64,000 bases of DNA, taken from NCBI RefSeq assembly GCF_023518235.1, contig NZ_CP090423.1, forward strand, positions 2,232,001 through 2,296,000, given 5' to 3'. Below the pieces are notes generated by a model, which saw only the letters and a program-made list of their open reading frames with translations, ran no database searches and was not told where the DNA came from. Positions 1 through 8,840 of the stretch are shown in pieces. The translations under genes and the position numbers were made by a program. Source of the DNA: Stenotrophomonas maltophilia. GTDB taxonomy: Bacteria > Pseudomonadota > Gammaproteobacteria > Xanthomonadales > Xanthomonadaceae. Positions within the stretch are counted from its first letter, which is position 1. Each line of letters opens with the position of its first letter.

Positions 1-457
1 CCACGAACAGGCCGGGCGTGTGCCCGTCGCGGGCCGCCGACAGCTTGAACTGCAAGGACTGCCGCGTGCGCTGCGGGTCCAGTTTCGCCAGCGCCAGATC
101 GGCGGCAAAACTGACATCGCGGGTCCACACGTAAGGCCAGCGTGCGCCGGTCTGGAAGCAGTCGCAGGGCACCGGCCTGCCTTCGTCGAAGGCCGGGTCA
201 CGAATCGCATCCACGCGGTCCTGGTCCATGTCCTGCTGGGCCAGCGCGAACAGCGCATCGAACATCACGCTGCCGGTCTGGCTGCGCATCGGCATCGGCG
301 CAATGCGCACCTCGCCCGTCGGCGCATGCAGCACGAAGCTGCCGTTGGCTGCGGCTTCGGCGCGCGCGTGGCGGCCGTCGAATTGCAGGTCGGCCGCCTG
401 CGCGGTCGATCCCAGCGCTGCCCCCAGGGCAGCGGTCAGGCAAATGATCTTCAGCAT
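1..457 (-). CDS. Secreted six-hairpin glycosidase-like protein (N-terminal part only)
   Basis: The gene runs off the left edge, so only the first 152 codons are visible. The start ATG at 457 gives a Sec signal peptide (MLKIICLTAALGAALGSTAQA) and then a mature domain with the segment ARWPYVWTRDVSFAADLALAK. A WTRD motif of this kind is typical of (alpha/alpha)6-barrel glycosidases of the amylo-1,6-glucosidase type. The neighbours are GH97 and GH13 alpha-glucosidases and a sugar-type TonB receptor, and the shared operator at 607-621 lies between this gene and the divergent GH97 gene. A role in trimming branched alpha-glucans in the periplasm is inference. No strong ribosome binding site is visible. 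The family is only tentatively identified because the catalytic part is outside the window. Confidence 0.55.
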   Translation of the reverse strand, partial: MLKIICLTAALGAALGSTAQAADLQFDGRHARAEAAANGSFVLHAPTGEVRIAPMPMRSQTGSVMFDALFALAQQDMDQDRVDAIRDPAFDEGRPVPCDCFQTGARWPYVWTRDVSFAADLALAKLDPQRTRQSLQFKLSAARDGHTPGLFV

Positions 458-606
458 CGAAGCGGCGGACCGGCTTGCGCCCGTCGGCCTCCCTCCCTCT
501 CTGCACGCGTTGTAGGTCCGCCCCATCGTTGCCGAGGGGCGGGCGCGGCCCCTCCCTCAAGGTGCCTTGGGCCCATGGTAGACGCGGGGCTGTCGGCTGC
601 GTCCAG

Positions 607-621
607 CTGCATACGTATTCA
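607..621. promoter_or_regulatory. Operator-like site, copy 1 of 3 (glucan regulon)
   Basis: The 15-mer CTGCATACGTATTCA has a perfectly palindromic core ATACGTAT. Identical copies occur at 2837-2851 (inverted) and 8721-8735. It lies between the divergent six-hairpin glycosidase and GH97 genes, 74 bp before the GH97 start. The size and symmetry fit a LacI-family operator, but no regulator gene is in the window. Confidence 0.7.
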
Positions 622-694
622 TGGCGCCACGCGGTAGCGAGCCTGCCGCGCTGGCTTATGGTCCGGGTCTGCCAACGGCGCCTTGGGAGGGGAA

Positions 695-2749
695 ATGCCG
701 ATGTCACCCACTGCTGTACGCGCGCTGTTCGCGCATGTGCTGGGCCTGGCGCTGCTGGGAATGGCGGCGCTGTCGCAGGCCGCGCCGCAGGTTGTCAGCG
801 TCGAATCGCCGGGCAAGGTGCTCAAGGCCAGCCTGGTGCTGGACGGCGGCACCGCGCGCTACCGCGTCGAACGTTTCGGCGAGACCGTGGTGGAGGATTC
901 GAAGCTGGGCTTCACCCTGCGCGACGGCCGACTGGATCGTGATTTCGCGGTGATCGGCCAGCAGCAACGCAGCGTCGATGACCGTTGGGAACAGCCCTGG
1001 GGCGAGCGCCGGGTCACCCGCAACCACTTCAACGAGCTGACCGTGCAGCTGGCCGAGACCACGGGCAGCAAGCGGCGGCTGGATGTGGTGTTCCGCGTCT
1101 ACGACGATGGCCTCGGCTTCCGCTATGTGTTCCCCGAGCAGCCGAACCTGCGCGAAGCGATCATCGATGACGAGCTGACCGAGTTCGCCATCGCGCCGGA
1201 ATCGACCGCCTGGTGGATTCCCGCCGGCGAGCCGATCCATTACGAGTACCTGTACCAGCGTACCCCGCTGCGCGAAGTGCCGCTGGTGCATACGCCGATG
1301 ACCCTGCGCAGCCGTGACGGCCTGCACGTGGCGATCCACGAGGCCGCGCTGGTGGACTACGCCGGCATGTGGCTGCGCCGCACCGAGGGCCAGCGCCTGC
1401 GTGCGCAGCTCTCGCCTGCGGCCGAAGGATGGAAGGTGCGCCGCAGCCTGCCCTTTGCCACGCCGTGGCGCACGCTGCAGATTGCCGACCGCGCCGGCGG
1501 CCTGGTCGAATCGGACCTGATCCTCAACCTCAACGAACCCAATGCGCTGGGCGATGTGAGCTGGGTGAAACCGGCCAAATACCTGGGCGTGTGGTGGTCG
1601 ATGCATCTGGACAACGAGAGCTGGGCGACCGGGCCGCAGCACGCAGCCACCACCGTCAAGACCAAAAAGGTGATCGATTTCGCCGCTGCCCACGGCTTCC
1701 GTGGCGTGCTGGTGGAAGGCTGGAACCCCGGCTGGGACGGCATGTGGGTCGGCAATGGTTACGACTTCGATTTCACCCGTGCCACGCCCGATTTCGACAT
1801 TGAAGCGCTGTCGGCGTATGGCCTGAAAAAGGGTGTACATCTGATCGGCCACCATGAAACCGGATGCGCCATCGAGCACTACGAGGACCAGCTGGGCGCC
1901 GCGCTGGACCTGTACGCACGGCTGGGCGTGGACCAGTTCAAGACCGGCTACGTCTGCGACGACGGCCAGGTCGACCGCCGCAATCCCACGGGGGGCCCGC
2001 TGTGGCGCGAGTGGCACGACGGGCAGTTCATGGCCCGCCACCATCTGAAGGTGGTGCAGGAAGCCGCGCGCCGGCACCTGTCGGTGAACCCGCATGAGCC
2101 GATCAAGGACACCGGGCTGCGCCGCACCTATCCCAACTGGATCTCGCGCGAAGGCGCGCGCGGCATGGAGTACAACGCCTGGGGCCAGCCGCCGAACCCG
2201 CCGGAGCACGAGGTTAACCTGGTCTTCACCCGCATGCTGGCCGGGCCGATGGATTACACCCCCGGCATCCTCAGCCTGAAGGGCCGCCACGGCCAGGCCA
2301 TTCCCAGCACGCTGGCGCGGCAACTGGCGCTGTACGTGGTGCTGTACAGCCCGATCCAGATGGCCGCCGATCTGCCCGAACACTACCTGCAGCATCGCGA
2401 GGCGTTCCGCTTCATCGAGGACGTGGCGGTGGACTGGGAGCAGAGCCGCGTGCTCGAGGGCGAAGTGGGTGACTACGTGACCATCGTGCGCCGCGATCGC
2501 AACAGCCGTGACTGGTTCCTGGGCAGCATCACCGACGAGCACGGCCGCGTGCTGCCGGTGTCGCTGGGCTTCCTGGAACCCGGGGTGCGCTACCGCGCCG
2601 AGATCTACCGCGATGGTGACGGTGCCGACTTCCGCAGCAACCCGTTCGCGTTCGCCCGCGAAACCCGCGAGGTGACCAGCGCCGATGCACTGACGCTGGT
2701 GCTGGCGCCGGGCGGTGGGCAGGCCATCCGCTTCACGCCACTGAAATGA
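695..2749 (+). CDS. GH97 family alpha-glucosidase (SusB-like), periplasmic
   Basis: This 684-residue protein has a signal peptide ending near ALSQA and the full GH97 layout: an N-terminal beta-sandwich (about 25-290), a TIM barrel starting at KYLGVWWSMH, and a C-terminal beta domain. Segments VNPHEPIKDTG and REGARGMEYNAW carry the glutamates used by inverting SusB-type enzymes, so hydrolysis of alpha-linked glucosides with inversion is expected. That last point is family knowledge. The ATG at 695 is preferred because GGGAGGGGAA sits directly before it, and the receptor gene downstream has the same arrangement (GGGAGGGGAAAATG). ATG 701 is an alternative. The protein probably splits maltodextrins to glucose in the periplasm together with the neighbouring enzymes. 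Confidence 0.9.
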   Translation: MPMSPTAVRALFAHVLGLALLGMAALSQAAPQVVSVESPGKVLKASLVLDGGTARYRVERFGETVVEDSKLGFTLRDGRLDRDFAVIGQQQRSVDDRWEQPWGERRVTRNHFNELTVQLAETTGSKRRLDVVFRVYDDGLGFRYVFPEQPNLREAIIDDELTEFAIAPESTAWWIPAGEPIHYEYLYQRTPLREVPLVHTPMTLRSRDGLHVAIHEAALVDYAGMWLRRTEGQRLRAQLSPAAEGWKVRRSLPFATPWRTLQIADRAGGLVESDLILNLNEPNALGDVSWVKPAKYLGVWWSMHLDNESWATGPQHAATTVKTKKVIDFAAAHGFRGVLVEGWNPGWDGMWVGNGYDFDFTRATPDFDIEALSAYGLKKGVHLIGHHETGCAIEHYEDQLGAALDLYARLGVDQFKTGYVCDDGQVDRRNPTGGPLWREWHDGQFMARHHLKVVQEAARRHLSVNPHEPIKDTGLRRTYPNWISREGARGMEYNAWGQPPNPPEHEVNLVFTRMLAGPMDYTPGILSLKGRHGQAIPSTLARQLALYVVLYSPIQMAADLPEHYLQHREAFRFIEDVAVDWEQSRVLEGEVGDYVTIVRRDRNSRDWFLGSITDEHGRVLPVSLGFLEPGVRYRAEIYRDGDGADFRSNPFAFARETREVTSADALTLVLAPGGGQAIRFTPLK

Positions 2750-2836
2750 TGAACGCCCCCGCGCGACGTTCGCCGGGCATGCCCCGGCGCCAGCGCGGCG
2801 GGGATCTGAAAGCGATTACACCCCTGCAAACGCCAT

Positions 2837-2851
2837 TGAATACGTATGCAG
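2837..2851. promoter_or_regulatory. Operator-like site, copy 2 of 3 (inverted)
   Basis: TGAATACGTATGCAG is the exact reverse complement of the site at 607-621. It lies 123 bp before the start of the TonB-dependent receptor gene, in a 225-bp intergenic region that otherwise shows no clear promoter hexamers. A shared regulator for uptake and hydrolysis is the simplest reading. Confidence 0.7.
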
Positions 2852-2974
2852 GGTGATTCCCGCGAAGAATGCGCTGCCTACCATAGCGGCGACGACAGCG
2901 GCCACCGCGTCGCACGTCTCCGGGCACTCCGGGACGCTCACGAATCGATCTGCAACATTGCCTGGGAGGGGAAA

Positions 2975-5731
2975 ATGTTGAACCACAAGCGCAGTGCGCT
3001 GAGTCTGGCGCTGGCCGTTGTACTGGCGCCGACGCTGGCGTCGGCACAGTCCACGCAGAGCACCACCACGCCGGCCGGCACCGCCGCCACCAACCTGGAT
3101 ACGGTGCAGGTCACCGGCATCCGCCGTGGCATCGAGAACGCGATCGCCATCAAGCAGGACGCCACCTCGGTGGTCGAGGCGATTTCCGCCGAAGACATCG
3201 GCAAGCTGCCCGACGTCAGCATCGCCGAATCGATCTCGCGCCTGCCCGGCCTGGCCGCACAGCGTGTGGCCGGCCGTGCGCAGGTGATCAGCGTGCGCGG
3301 CCTGTCGCCGGACTTCGCCACCACCCTGCTCAATGGCCGCGAAGTGGTCAGCACCGGTGACAACCGCGGTGTCGAGTTCGACCAGTACCCGTCCGAGCTG
3401 GTCAACGGCGTGACCGTGTACAAGACCCCGGATGCCGCACTGGTGGGCCAGGGCCTGTCGGGCACCATCGACATGCAGACCGCACGTCCGCTCAGCTTCG
3501 GCGAGCGCGTGATCGCGGTCAGTGGGCGCTACCAGAAGAGCTCGCTCGGCCGTGCCGCCAACGTCGATCCCTACGGCAACCGCTTCAGTGCCAGCTACAT
3601 CGATCAGTTCCTGGACAAGACCCTGGGCATCGCCATCGGTTACGCGCACAGCGACATGCCGATCCAGGAGAACCAGGTCGGCCTGTACGAGCCGTGGACC
3701 ACCGAGCACACCGACAAGGGCGACCGCCCGGGTGTGGGCGCAGGCACCTACTTCTCCGATGGCATCAAGGCGCTGCGCCGCACCGGCAACAACAAGCGCG
3801 ACGGCGTGATGGCCACGATCCAGTTCCGGCCGAACAACAGCTGGACCAGCACCTTCGATGCGTTCCACACCGAAGCCGAGCAGATCGACACCGCCAACCA
3901 GTTCGAGCTGAACCTCAGCAACTACAACGGCAACTACACACCCGGTCTGCTGGTCAGCAACCCGCAGGTCAACGCCAATGGTTCGTTCACCGGCGGCACC
4001 GCCAGCGGCGTGTACCCGCTGGTGCGTGGCATGTACAACAAGCGCAAGGACAAGATCGACGCGTTCGGCTGGAACAACGAGTTCAACTTCAGTGGCATCA
4101 AGCTGGTCGCCGACCTGAACTACTCCAAAGCCACGCGCGATGAGCTGAACCTGGAAAACAACCTGCAGCTGACCCCGATGCCGCAGCTGGATACGGTCGG
4201 GGTGTCGATCCGCCAGAACGGCTTCTCGCAGATCAGCCCGGGCCTGAACTACTCCAACCCCGACGCGCTGTTCCTGACCAACACCATCTACGGCTCCGGC
4301 TACGGCAAGGTGCCGCAGGTGGAAGACCGCCTGAAGGGTGGCAAGCTGGCCGCAACGATTGCGTTGCCCGAAGCGATCGCCTCGTGGGCACCGGACATCG
4401 ACATCGGCGTCAACTATGCCGATCGACGCAAGGTCAAGACCCAGTCCGAGGGCAACATCCTGCTCGGCGCGCAGGGCGATGCCAACATCGCCGCCGACCT
4501 GCAGTACCGCCCGGTCAATCTCGGTTTTGCCGGCCTGGGCACCATTCCGGCGTGGGATGTACCGGCCGCGGTCGCTCGCTACATGACCTTCAATCCGGTC
4601 GACAACCTGGACTACCTGATTCCCAAGTCGTGGACGGTGCAGGAGAAGATCACCACCGCCTGGGCGCGCCTGAACATCAACACCGACATCGGCGTGGTCG
4701 GGGTGCGCGGCAACATCGGCGTGCAGATGCAGCACACCGACCAGAGCTCGGATTCGCGCTACTGGGACAGCTCGCAAACGGCTGGCAACAACATCCAGCC
4801 CTATTCCGACGGCCGCACGTACAACGACTGGCTGCCGAGCCTGAACCTGGCCTTCATGTTCCCGCACCAGCAGACGCTGCGCTTCGCCGCGGCCAAGCAG
4901 GTCGCGCGCCCGCGCGTGGACCAGATGCGCGCCGGCCTGGAGTTCGGCGTGGATACGGGCACCGGCCGCCCCGGCGGCAGTGGCGGCAACCCGTTGCTGG
5001 ACCCGTGGCGTGCCACTGCGCTGGACCTGTCCTATGAGAAGTACTTCGGCGAGAAGGCCTACGTCGCCGCTGCGATCTTCTACAAGGACCTGAAGAGCTA
5101 CGTCTACACCCAGTCGGTGGACAACTACGACTTCACCGCGCTGCTGGGCAGCTACGTGCCGCCGCCGGGCATGACCTCGCCGGTACTGACTACCGGCACC
5201 TTCTCCGCGCCGCAGAACGGCAAGGGCGGCACGCTGAAGGGCCTGGAGCTGACCGGCTCGTTCCCGCTGGAGATGCTGACCGACAGCCTGCGCGGGTTCG
5301 GCGTGCAGGCCAGCGCCACCTTCAACAAGAGCGACATCACCATCCTGGATCCGGAAAGCGCATCCAGCGTGGGCACCGATCCGATCAGCCTGCCCGGCCT
5401 GTCCAAGCGCGTGTACAACTTCACCGCGTACTACGAGCGCAACGGCTTCGAGGCACGCGTCAGCCAGCGCCGTCGTTCGGACTTCATCGGTGAGATCGGC
5501 AACTTCAACGGCAACCGCAGCCTGCGCTACGTGGTGGGCGAGAACGTGACCGATGCCCAGGTCAGCTACACCTTCAGCGACAGCAGCGCCCTGCGAGGCC
5601 TGACCGTGCTGCTGCAGGGCAGCAACCTGACCAACGAACCGTACCGCACCTATGCCGGCAGCAAGGACCGCCCGCTGGAGTACATCGAGTGGGGCCGCAC
5701 CTACATGCTGGGCGTGAACTACAAGTTCTGA
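2975..5731 (+). CDS. TonB-dependent receptor, Xanthomonas/Caulobacter sugar type
   Basis: This is a 918-residue outer-membrane receptor. The signal peptide ends at APTLASA, followed by a TonB-box region (LDTVQVTGIR). A plug domain (about 45-180) contains the family segments DIGKLPDVSIAESISRLPGL and VSVRG-like VISVRGLSPDF, and a beta-barrel ends in NYKF with a terminal aromatic residue. These plug segments are typical of the TonB-Xanth-Caul family, often linked to carbohydrate uptake. The ATG at 2975 follows GGGAGGGGAAA, the same start context as the GH97 gene. Genomic position between alpha-glucosidases and the upstream operator point to maltodextrin or related alpha-glucans as the substrate (inference). 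A strong terminator follows at 5822-5856. Confidence 0.92.
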   Translation: MLNHKRSALSLALAVVLAPTLASAQSTQSTTTPAGTAATNLDTVQVTGIRRGIENAIAIKQDATSVVEAISAEDIGKLPDVSIAESISRLPGLAAQRVAGRAQVISVRGLSPDFATTLLNGREVVSTGDNRGVEFDQYPSELVNGVTVYKTPDAALVGQGLSGTIDMQTARPLSFGERVIAVSGRYQKSSLGRAANVDPYGNRFSASYIDQFLDKTLGIAIGYAHSDMPIQENQVGLYEPWTTEHTDKGDRPGVGAGTYFSDGIKALRRTGNNKRDGVMATIQFRPNNSWTSTFDAFHTEAEQIDTANQFELNLSNYNGNYTPGLLVSNPQVNANGSFTGGTASGVYPLVRGMYNKRKDKIDAFGWNNEFNFSGIKLVADLNYSKATRDELNLENNLQLTPMPQLDTVGVSIRQNGFSQISPGLNYSNPDALFLTNTIYGSGYGKVPQVEDRLKGGKLAATIALPEAIASWAPDIDIGVNYADRRKVKTQSEGNILLGAQGDANIAADLQYRPVNLGFAGLGTIPAWDVPAAVARYMTFNPVDNLDYLIPKSWTVQEKITTAWARLNINTDIGVVGVRGNIGVQMQHTDQSSDSRYWDSSQTAGNNIQPYSDGRTYNDWLPSLNLAFMFPHQQTLRFAAAKQVARPRVDQMRAGLEFGVDTGTGRPGGSGGNPLLDPWRATALDLSYEKYFGEKAYVAAAIFYKDLKSYVYTQSVDNYDFTALLGSYVPPPGMTSPVLTTGTFSAPQNGKGGTLKGLELTGSFPLEMLTDSLRGFGVQASATFNKSDITILDPESASSVGTDPISLPGLSKRVYNFTAYYERNGFEARVSQRRRSDFIGEIGNFNGNRSLRYVVGENVTDAQVSYTFSDSSALRGLTVLLQGSNLTNEPYRTYAGSKDRPLEYIEWGRTYMLGVNYKF

Positions 5732-5741
5732 CCACGACCCG

Positions 5742-5800
5742 GTAGTGCCGGCCTCGCGCCGGCAACCATCCCGTCGGTAGCGCCAGGCCACGCCTGGCGA
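5742..5800. repeat. Two GTAG-headed palindromes in direct orientation
   Basis: GTAGTGCCGGCCTCGCGCCGGCA and GTAGCGCCAGGCCACGCCTGGCG follow each other after the receptor stop codon. Both have the GTAG head plus short hairpin that characterises the REP-like elements of Stenotrophomonas. Confidence 0.75.
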
Positions 5801-5821
5801 CACCACAGGGAGCAGGACCGG

Positions 5822-5856
5822 AAACCCGCTGCGCAGGCAGCGGGTTTTCATTTTTT
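5822..5856 (+). terminator. Rho-independent terminator after the TonB receptor
   Basis: An 11-bp stem AAACCCGCTGC/GCAGCGGGTTT with a GCAG loop is followed by TCATTTTTT. It closes the receptor transcript and separates it from the convergent small gene at 5890-6036. Confidence 0.85.
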
Positions 5857-5889
5857 CTCCGGCTCAGCCGCAGGCCATGCGAAACAGCG

Positions 5890-6036
5890 TCAGCCTGCTC
5901 GACAGGAAACCAGAAGTGCGCAGCCGATCGCAATGACCAGCATCAGCGTCAGCAGGATACGTCCACTGAACCGGCCAAGCGCCTGGCCCGCATTGCTGAG
6001 GACAACGGAAAGGATCTGGCCCAGCAGTTCCCACAT
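5890..6036 (-). CDS. Small single-pass membrane protein, 48 residues, unknown
   Basis: The reading frame starts at ATG 6036 and encodes MWELLGQILSVVLSNAGQAL, a short basic stretch (GRFSGR) and one hydrophobic segment ILLTLMLVIAIGCALLVSC near the C-terminus. It begins 18 bp after the stop of the gene at 6055-6858 on the same strand, so the two are probably co-transcribed. I do not recognise a family. No strong ribosome binding site is present, so the gene is plausible rather than certain; the clear charge-then-hydrophobic layout argues for it. Confidence 0.5.
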   Translation of the reverse strand: MWELLGQILSVVLSNAGQALGRFSGRILLTLMLVIAIGCALLVSCRAG

Positions 6037-6054
6037 GGTGGACCCGCTCGCTGC

Positions 6055-6858
6055 TCAGAACTCGCCCGAGGCAAACTCGATGAATGAGCGCTGGCAACTG
6101 GCGGTGGCAATGACACAGGTTCGATAGACCCGATGCCCCGATGCACCTGTGACGTAAGCGACGATCTGGACTGACGTGTTTGCAACATACGCCCAGCCAG
6201 GCACCCAGCCCACCGGCTTCGGCCCGAGGCCGAATGCTGCAGAGCAGTCCATGATCTGCTTGGTGGCCTCGCCGAGAACGCGGCCCACTTCGGTGTTCAT
6301 GTTCCAACCCGAAGCCAGCTCGGCGGACCAGATCGCGGTGGCCACCGATCGCATGGCCGCCTGCTCCTCCACAGTCGGCACTGCCAGCGCAGATGCTCTG
6401 GGATTTCCTTCCACAGAACGGTGCGGGGAGGGCGAATGATCCGAAGGCAGGTCAAATCGCTTCGCCCAGATCAACAGTGCGCGGTGCTGCCGTCCACCTG
6501 ATGTGGAAAAGTACCGCACCGCTCGATCTTCAGCGTTGTAGTAGGCCGCGTGCAGCGCGCCATCGGGATAGACCACCACGGCGGCTGCGTGATGTGATGG
6601 AAACCCCAGCCTCCACCCATCGAGCAGCAGCCCCCCATCCTTCAGCGGCACCGGCACCGCCGACTCATCGAAGTTGCGACGGAATGCCAGGTACTCTGGC
6701 CCCAGCAACCGCTTCAGGCGAAGCACCACATCCGAATCCTCGAACGCATCCTCCAGTGAAGGACCGACGATCACGACGGGGTTGGCGCAGACGGGCTGGG
6801 CAACGGACAGCGCTGCCGCAAGCGCCAACAAACGCAGAAGCGTAGATAAGGAACGCAT
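6055..6858 (-). CDS. Secreted protein of unknown function, 267 residues
   Basis: The ATG at 6858 gives a good Sec signal peptide (MRSLSTLLRLLALAAALSVA, cleavage after VCA). The mature part has no motif I recognise. It contains the segments GWRLGFPSHHAAAVVVYPDG and YYNAEDRAVRYFS, and three cysteines in the C-terminal third that could form disulfides in the periplasm. A longer frame extends upstream to 6990 but lacks a credible signal sequence. The following small membrane gene (5890-6036) is likely in the same transcript. The gene sits inside the glucan cluster but has no copy of the shared operator nearby, so a link to glucan use is not supported. Confidence 0.7.
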   Translation of the reverse strand: MRSLSTLLRLLALAAALSVAQPVCANPVVIVGPSLEDAFEDSDVVLRLKRLLGPEYLAFRRNFDESAVPVPLKDGGLLLDGWRLGFPSHHAAAVVVYPDGALHAAYYNAEDRAVRYFSTSGGRQHRALLIWAKRFDLPSDHSPSPHRSVEGNPRASALAVPTVEEQAAMRSVATAIWSAELASGWNMNTEVGRVLGEATKQIMDCSAAFGLGPKPVGWVPGWAYVANTSVQIVAYVTGASGHRVYRTCVIATASCQRSFIEFASGEF

Positions 6859-6953
6859 GGGATTTACGTAAGAGAGGGGGACAGCCAGTGTCGAACCGCC
6901 TCCCGGCCGTCGCCATTCCAATTGTTGGAAAGTGATCGCCAACGCCCACCCAC

Positions 6954-6985
6954 AAAAAAGGGACGGGGCGCTTCGGCCCCGTCCC
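6954..6985 (-). terminator. Rho-independent terminator after the GH13 gene
   Basis: Read on the minus strand, a 10-bp stem GGGACGGGGC/GCCCCGTCCC is followed by TTTTTT. It lies 28 bp past the stop of the GH13 alpha-glucosidase gene. Confidence 0.85.
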
Positions 6986-7012
6986 CGCAAGTACCGCCAC
7001 CGGAGAAAACGG

Positions 7013-8626
7013 TCAGCTGCGTCGTGCGCAAATCACCGCGCGCGGCGGCAGCTGGAGTTCATTGCCCTGCACCGTGCCCGCATCCGGACCCGGTACCGCC
7101 ACCTGCTGCCAGTTGCCCGGCGGCAGCAGATGGCTCACCGCCTCGGCCGACAGGTTGAAGGCCAGCAGGAGGGTTTCATCTGCAAGCATACGCTCGAACA
7201 GCAGCACTGGCTCGGCGCTTTCGACGAATCGGATGCTGCCGTGCTGGAGCGCCGGCTGGGTGGCCCGCCAGGCCAGGAACGCCCGGAAGGCGGACAGCAC
7301 CGACGCTGGGGCCGCTTCCTGCACGGACACCGCCGTCGCCCGGTGCTCGGCCGGGATCGGCAGCCACGGCTGGCCCGATGTGAAGCCGGCCAGCGGCGCC
7401 TCGGTCCACGGCAGCGGGGTACGGCAGCCGTCGCGGCCCTTGAAATTCGGCCAGAACGTGATGCCATAGGGGTCCTGCAGCGCCTCGAACGGCACCTCGG
7501 CCTCGGCCAGGCCCAGTTCTTCGCCCTGGTACAGGCAGACCGACCCGCGCAGCGAGCACAGCAGCGCCACCAGCATCCGCGCCAGGCGCGGATCGGCCGG
7601 ATGGCCGCCCCAGCGGCTCACCGCTCGCTCCACGTCGTGGTTGGACACCGCCCAGCACGGCCAGCCTTCGGTCATCGCCGCTTCCAGGCGCGAGACCGTG
7701 TCGCGGATGTAGGCCGCGCTGTAGTCGTCCACCAGCAGTTCGAAGCTGTAGCCCATGTGCAGGCGGCCATCACGGGTGTACTCGGCGGTGGTGGCCAGCG
7801 AGTCCTCCGAGGAGATCTCGCCCAGGCTGACCGCGCCCGGGTACTGGTCCAGCAGCGCGCGCAGGCGCTCCAGGAACGGCAGGTTCTCCGGCTGGGTGTT
7901 GTTGTAGTAGTGGTACTGATAGGCGTACGGGTTGTCCGGGCTGAAGCCTCGCCCCACCCGCTTCTCCGCCGGCTTGGGCGGATTGTCGCGCAGCTGCGCA
8001 TCGTGGAAGCAGAAGTTGATTGCATCCAGGCGGAAGCCATCCACGCCGCGGTCCAGCCAGAAGCGCACGTTGTCCAGGGTCGCCTGCTGCACCGCCGGGT
8101 GATGGAAGTTCAGGTCCGGCTGGTCGACCAGGAAATTGTGCAGGTAGTACTGCTCACGGCGCGGCTCCCACTGCCAGGCGCAGCCGCCGAACAGCGACAG
8201 CCAGTTGTTGGGCGGGGTGCCGTCCTCGCGCGGGTCGGCCCACACGTACCAGTCCGCCTTCGGATTGTGGCGGTCCTGGCGGCTCTCGCGGAACCAGGCA
8301 TGCTCGATCGAGGTATGGCTCAGCACCTGGTCGATCATCACCTTCAGGCCCAGCCCGTGGGCCTTGGCCAGCAGGCGATCGAAGTCATCAAGGGTGCCGA
8401 ACAACGGGTCGACGTCGCGGTAGTCGGCGATGTCGTAGCCGAAGTCGGCCATGGGCGACTTGAAGAACGGCGAAATCCAGATCGCGTCCACGCCCAGCGC
8501 GGCGATGTAGTCCAGGCGCTCGATGATGCCCGGCAGGTCACCGACCCCGTCGCCGTTGGCGTCGAGGAAGCTGCGCGGGTAGATCTGGTAGATGACGGCT
8601 CCGCGCCACCATGGATAGTGCGACAT
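7013..8626 (-). CDS. GH13 alpha-glucosidase (cytoplasmic, XgtA-like)
   Basis: This is a 537-residue GH13 enzyme. It opens with YPWWRGAVIYQIYPRSF. The catalytic residues are visible in DGFRLDAI (nucleophile Asp), LGEISSED (acid/base Glu) and SNHDVERA (transition-state Asp). Length and sequence style match the Xanthomonas alpha-glucosidases of about 538 residues. It lacks a signal peptide, so it should act in the cytoplasm on imported maltose or maltodextrin. The ATG at 8626 is chosen because GGAGG precedes it at normal spacing; an upstream TTG at 8803 would add an implausible Gly/Arg-rich leader. The third operator copy is 95 bp upstream. Confidence 0.92.
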   Translation of the reverse strand: MSHYPWWRGAVIYQIYPRSFLDANGDGVGDLPGIIERLDYIAALGVDAIWISPFFKSPMADFGYDIADYRDVDPLFGTLDDFDRLLAKAHGLGLKVMIDQVLSHTSIEHAWFRESRQDRHNPKADWYVWADPREDGTPPNNWLSLFGGCAWQWEPRREQYYLHNFLVDQPDLNFHHPAVQQATLDNVRFWLDRGVDGFRLDAINFCFHDAQLRDNPPKPAEKRVGRGFSPDNPYAYQYHYYNNTQPENLPFLERLRALLDQYPGAVSLGEISSEDSLATTAEYTRDGRLHMGYSFELLVDDYSAAYIRDTVSRLEAAMTEGWPCWAVSNHDVERAVSRWGGHPADPRLARMLVALLCSLRGSVCLYQGEELGLAEAEVPFEALQDPYGITFWPNFKGRDGCRTPLPWTEAPLAGFTSGQPWLPIPAEHRATAVSVQEAAPASVLSAFRAFLAWRATQPALQHGSIRFVESAEPVLLFERMLADETLLLAFNLSAEAVSHLLPPGNWQQVAVPGPDAGTVQGNELQLPPRAVICARRS

Positions 8627-8720
8627 CGACAGCCCCCCTCCGGGCATGCAGGGCCCGCCGGAAGCGGGCCGAAATCCTGTTCCGGCAAGCTTAGCGGTGG
8701 CCTTGCGGGCATGGCGCAGC

Positions 8721-8735
8721 CTGCATACGTATTCA
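8721..8735. promoter_or_regulatory. Operator-like site, copy 3 of 3
   Basis: This is the same 15-mer CTGCATACGTATTCA as at 607-621. It lies 95 bp upstream of the GH13 start on the minus strand and about 105 bp from the divergent ispB start. Control of the GH13 gene is more likely than of ispB, a housekeeping gene. Confidence 0.7.
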
Positions 8736-8807
8736 CGCAGGCGGCCGCCCGCCCCGGGCCGACCGACCGGGCCGGCACGCTTTGCGCCCGAATTCACGGC
8801 CAACGCC

Positions 8808-8813
8808 TATAAT
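8808..8813 (+). promoter_or_regulatory. Likely -10 box for ispB
   Basis: A perfect TATAAT lies 27 bp before the ispB start codon. No good -35 hexamer stands at 16-18 bp spacing, so the promoter is only half supported. Confidence 0.4.
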
Positions 8814-8840
8814 CAGCGGTGAGCCTGAAAGCCTGATCGC

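Noticed and set aside
2816..5851. Very long open frame (about 1000 codons) antisense to the TonB receptor
   Set aside because: It mirrors the codon-biased receptor gene, lacks recognisable domains, and is rich in Val/Gln/Arg/His as expected for an antisense shadow in high-GC DNA.
5864..6307. 147-codon minus-strand frame overlapping the end of the secreted protein gene
   Set aside because: It overlaps two better-supported frames and has no signal peptide or motif.
6932..8812. 626-codon plus-strand frame opposite the GH13 gene
   Set aside because: The minus strand has all GH13 catalytic motifs; the plus frame has none.
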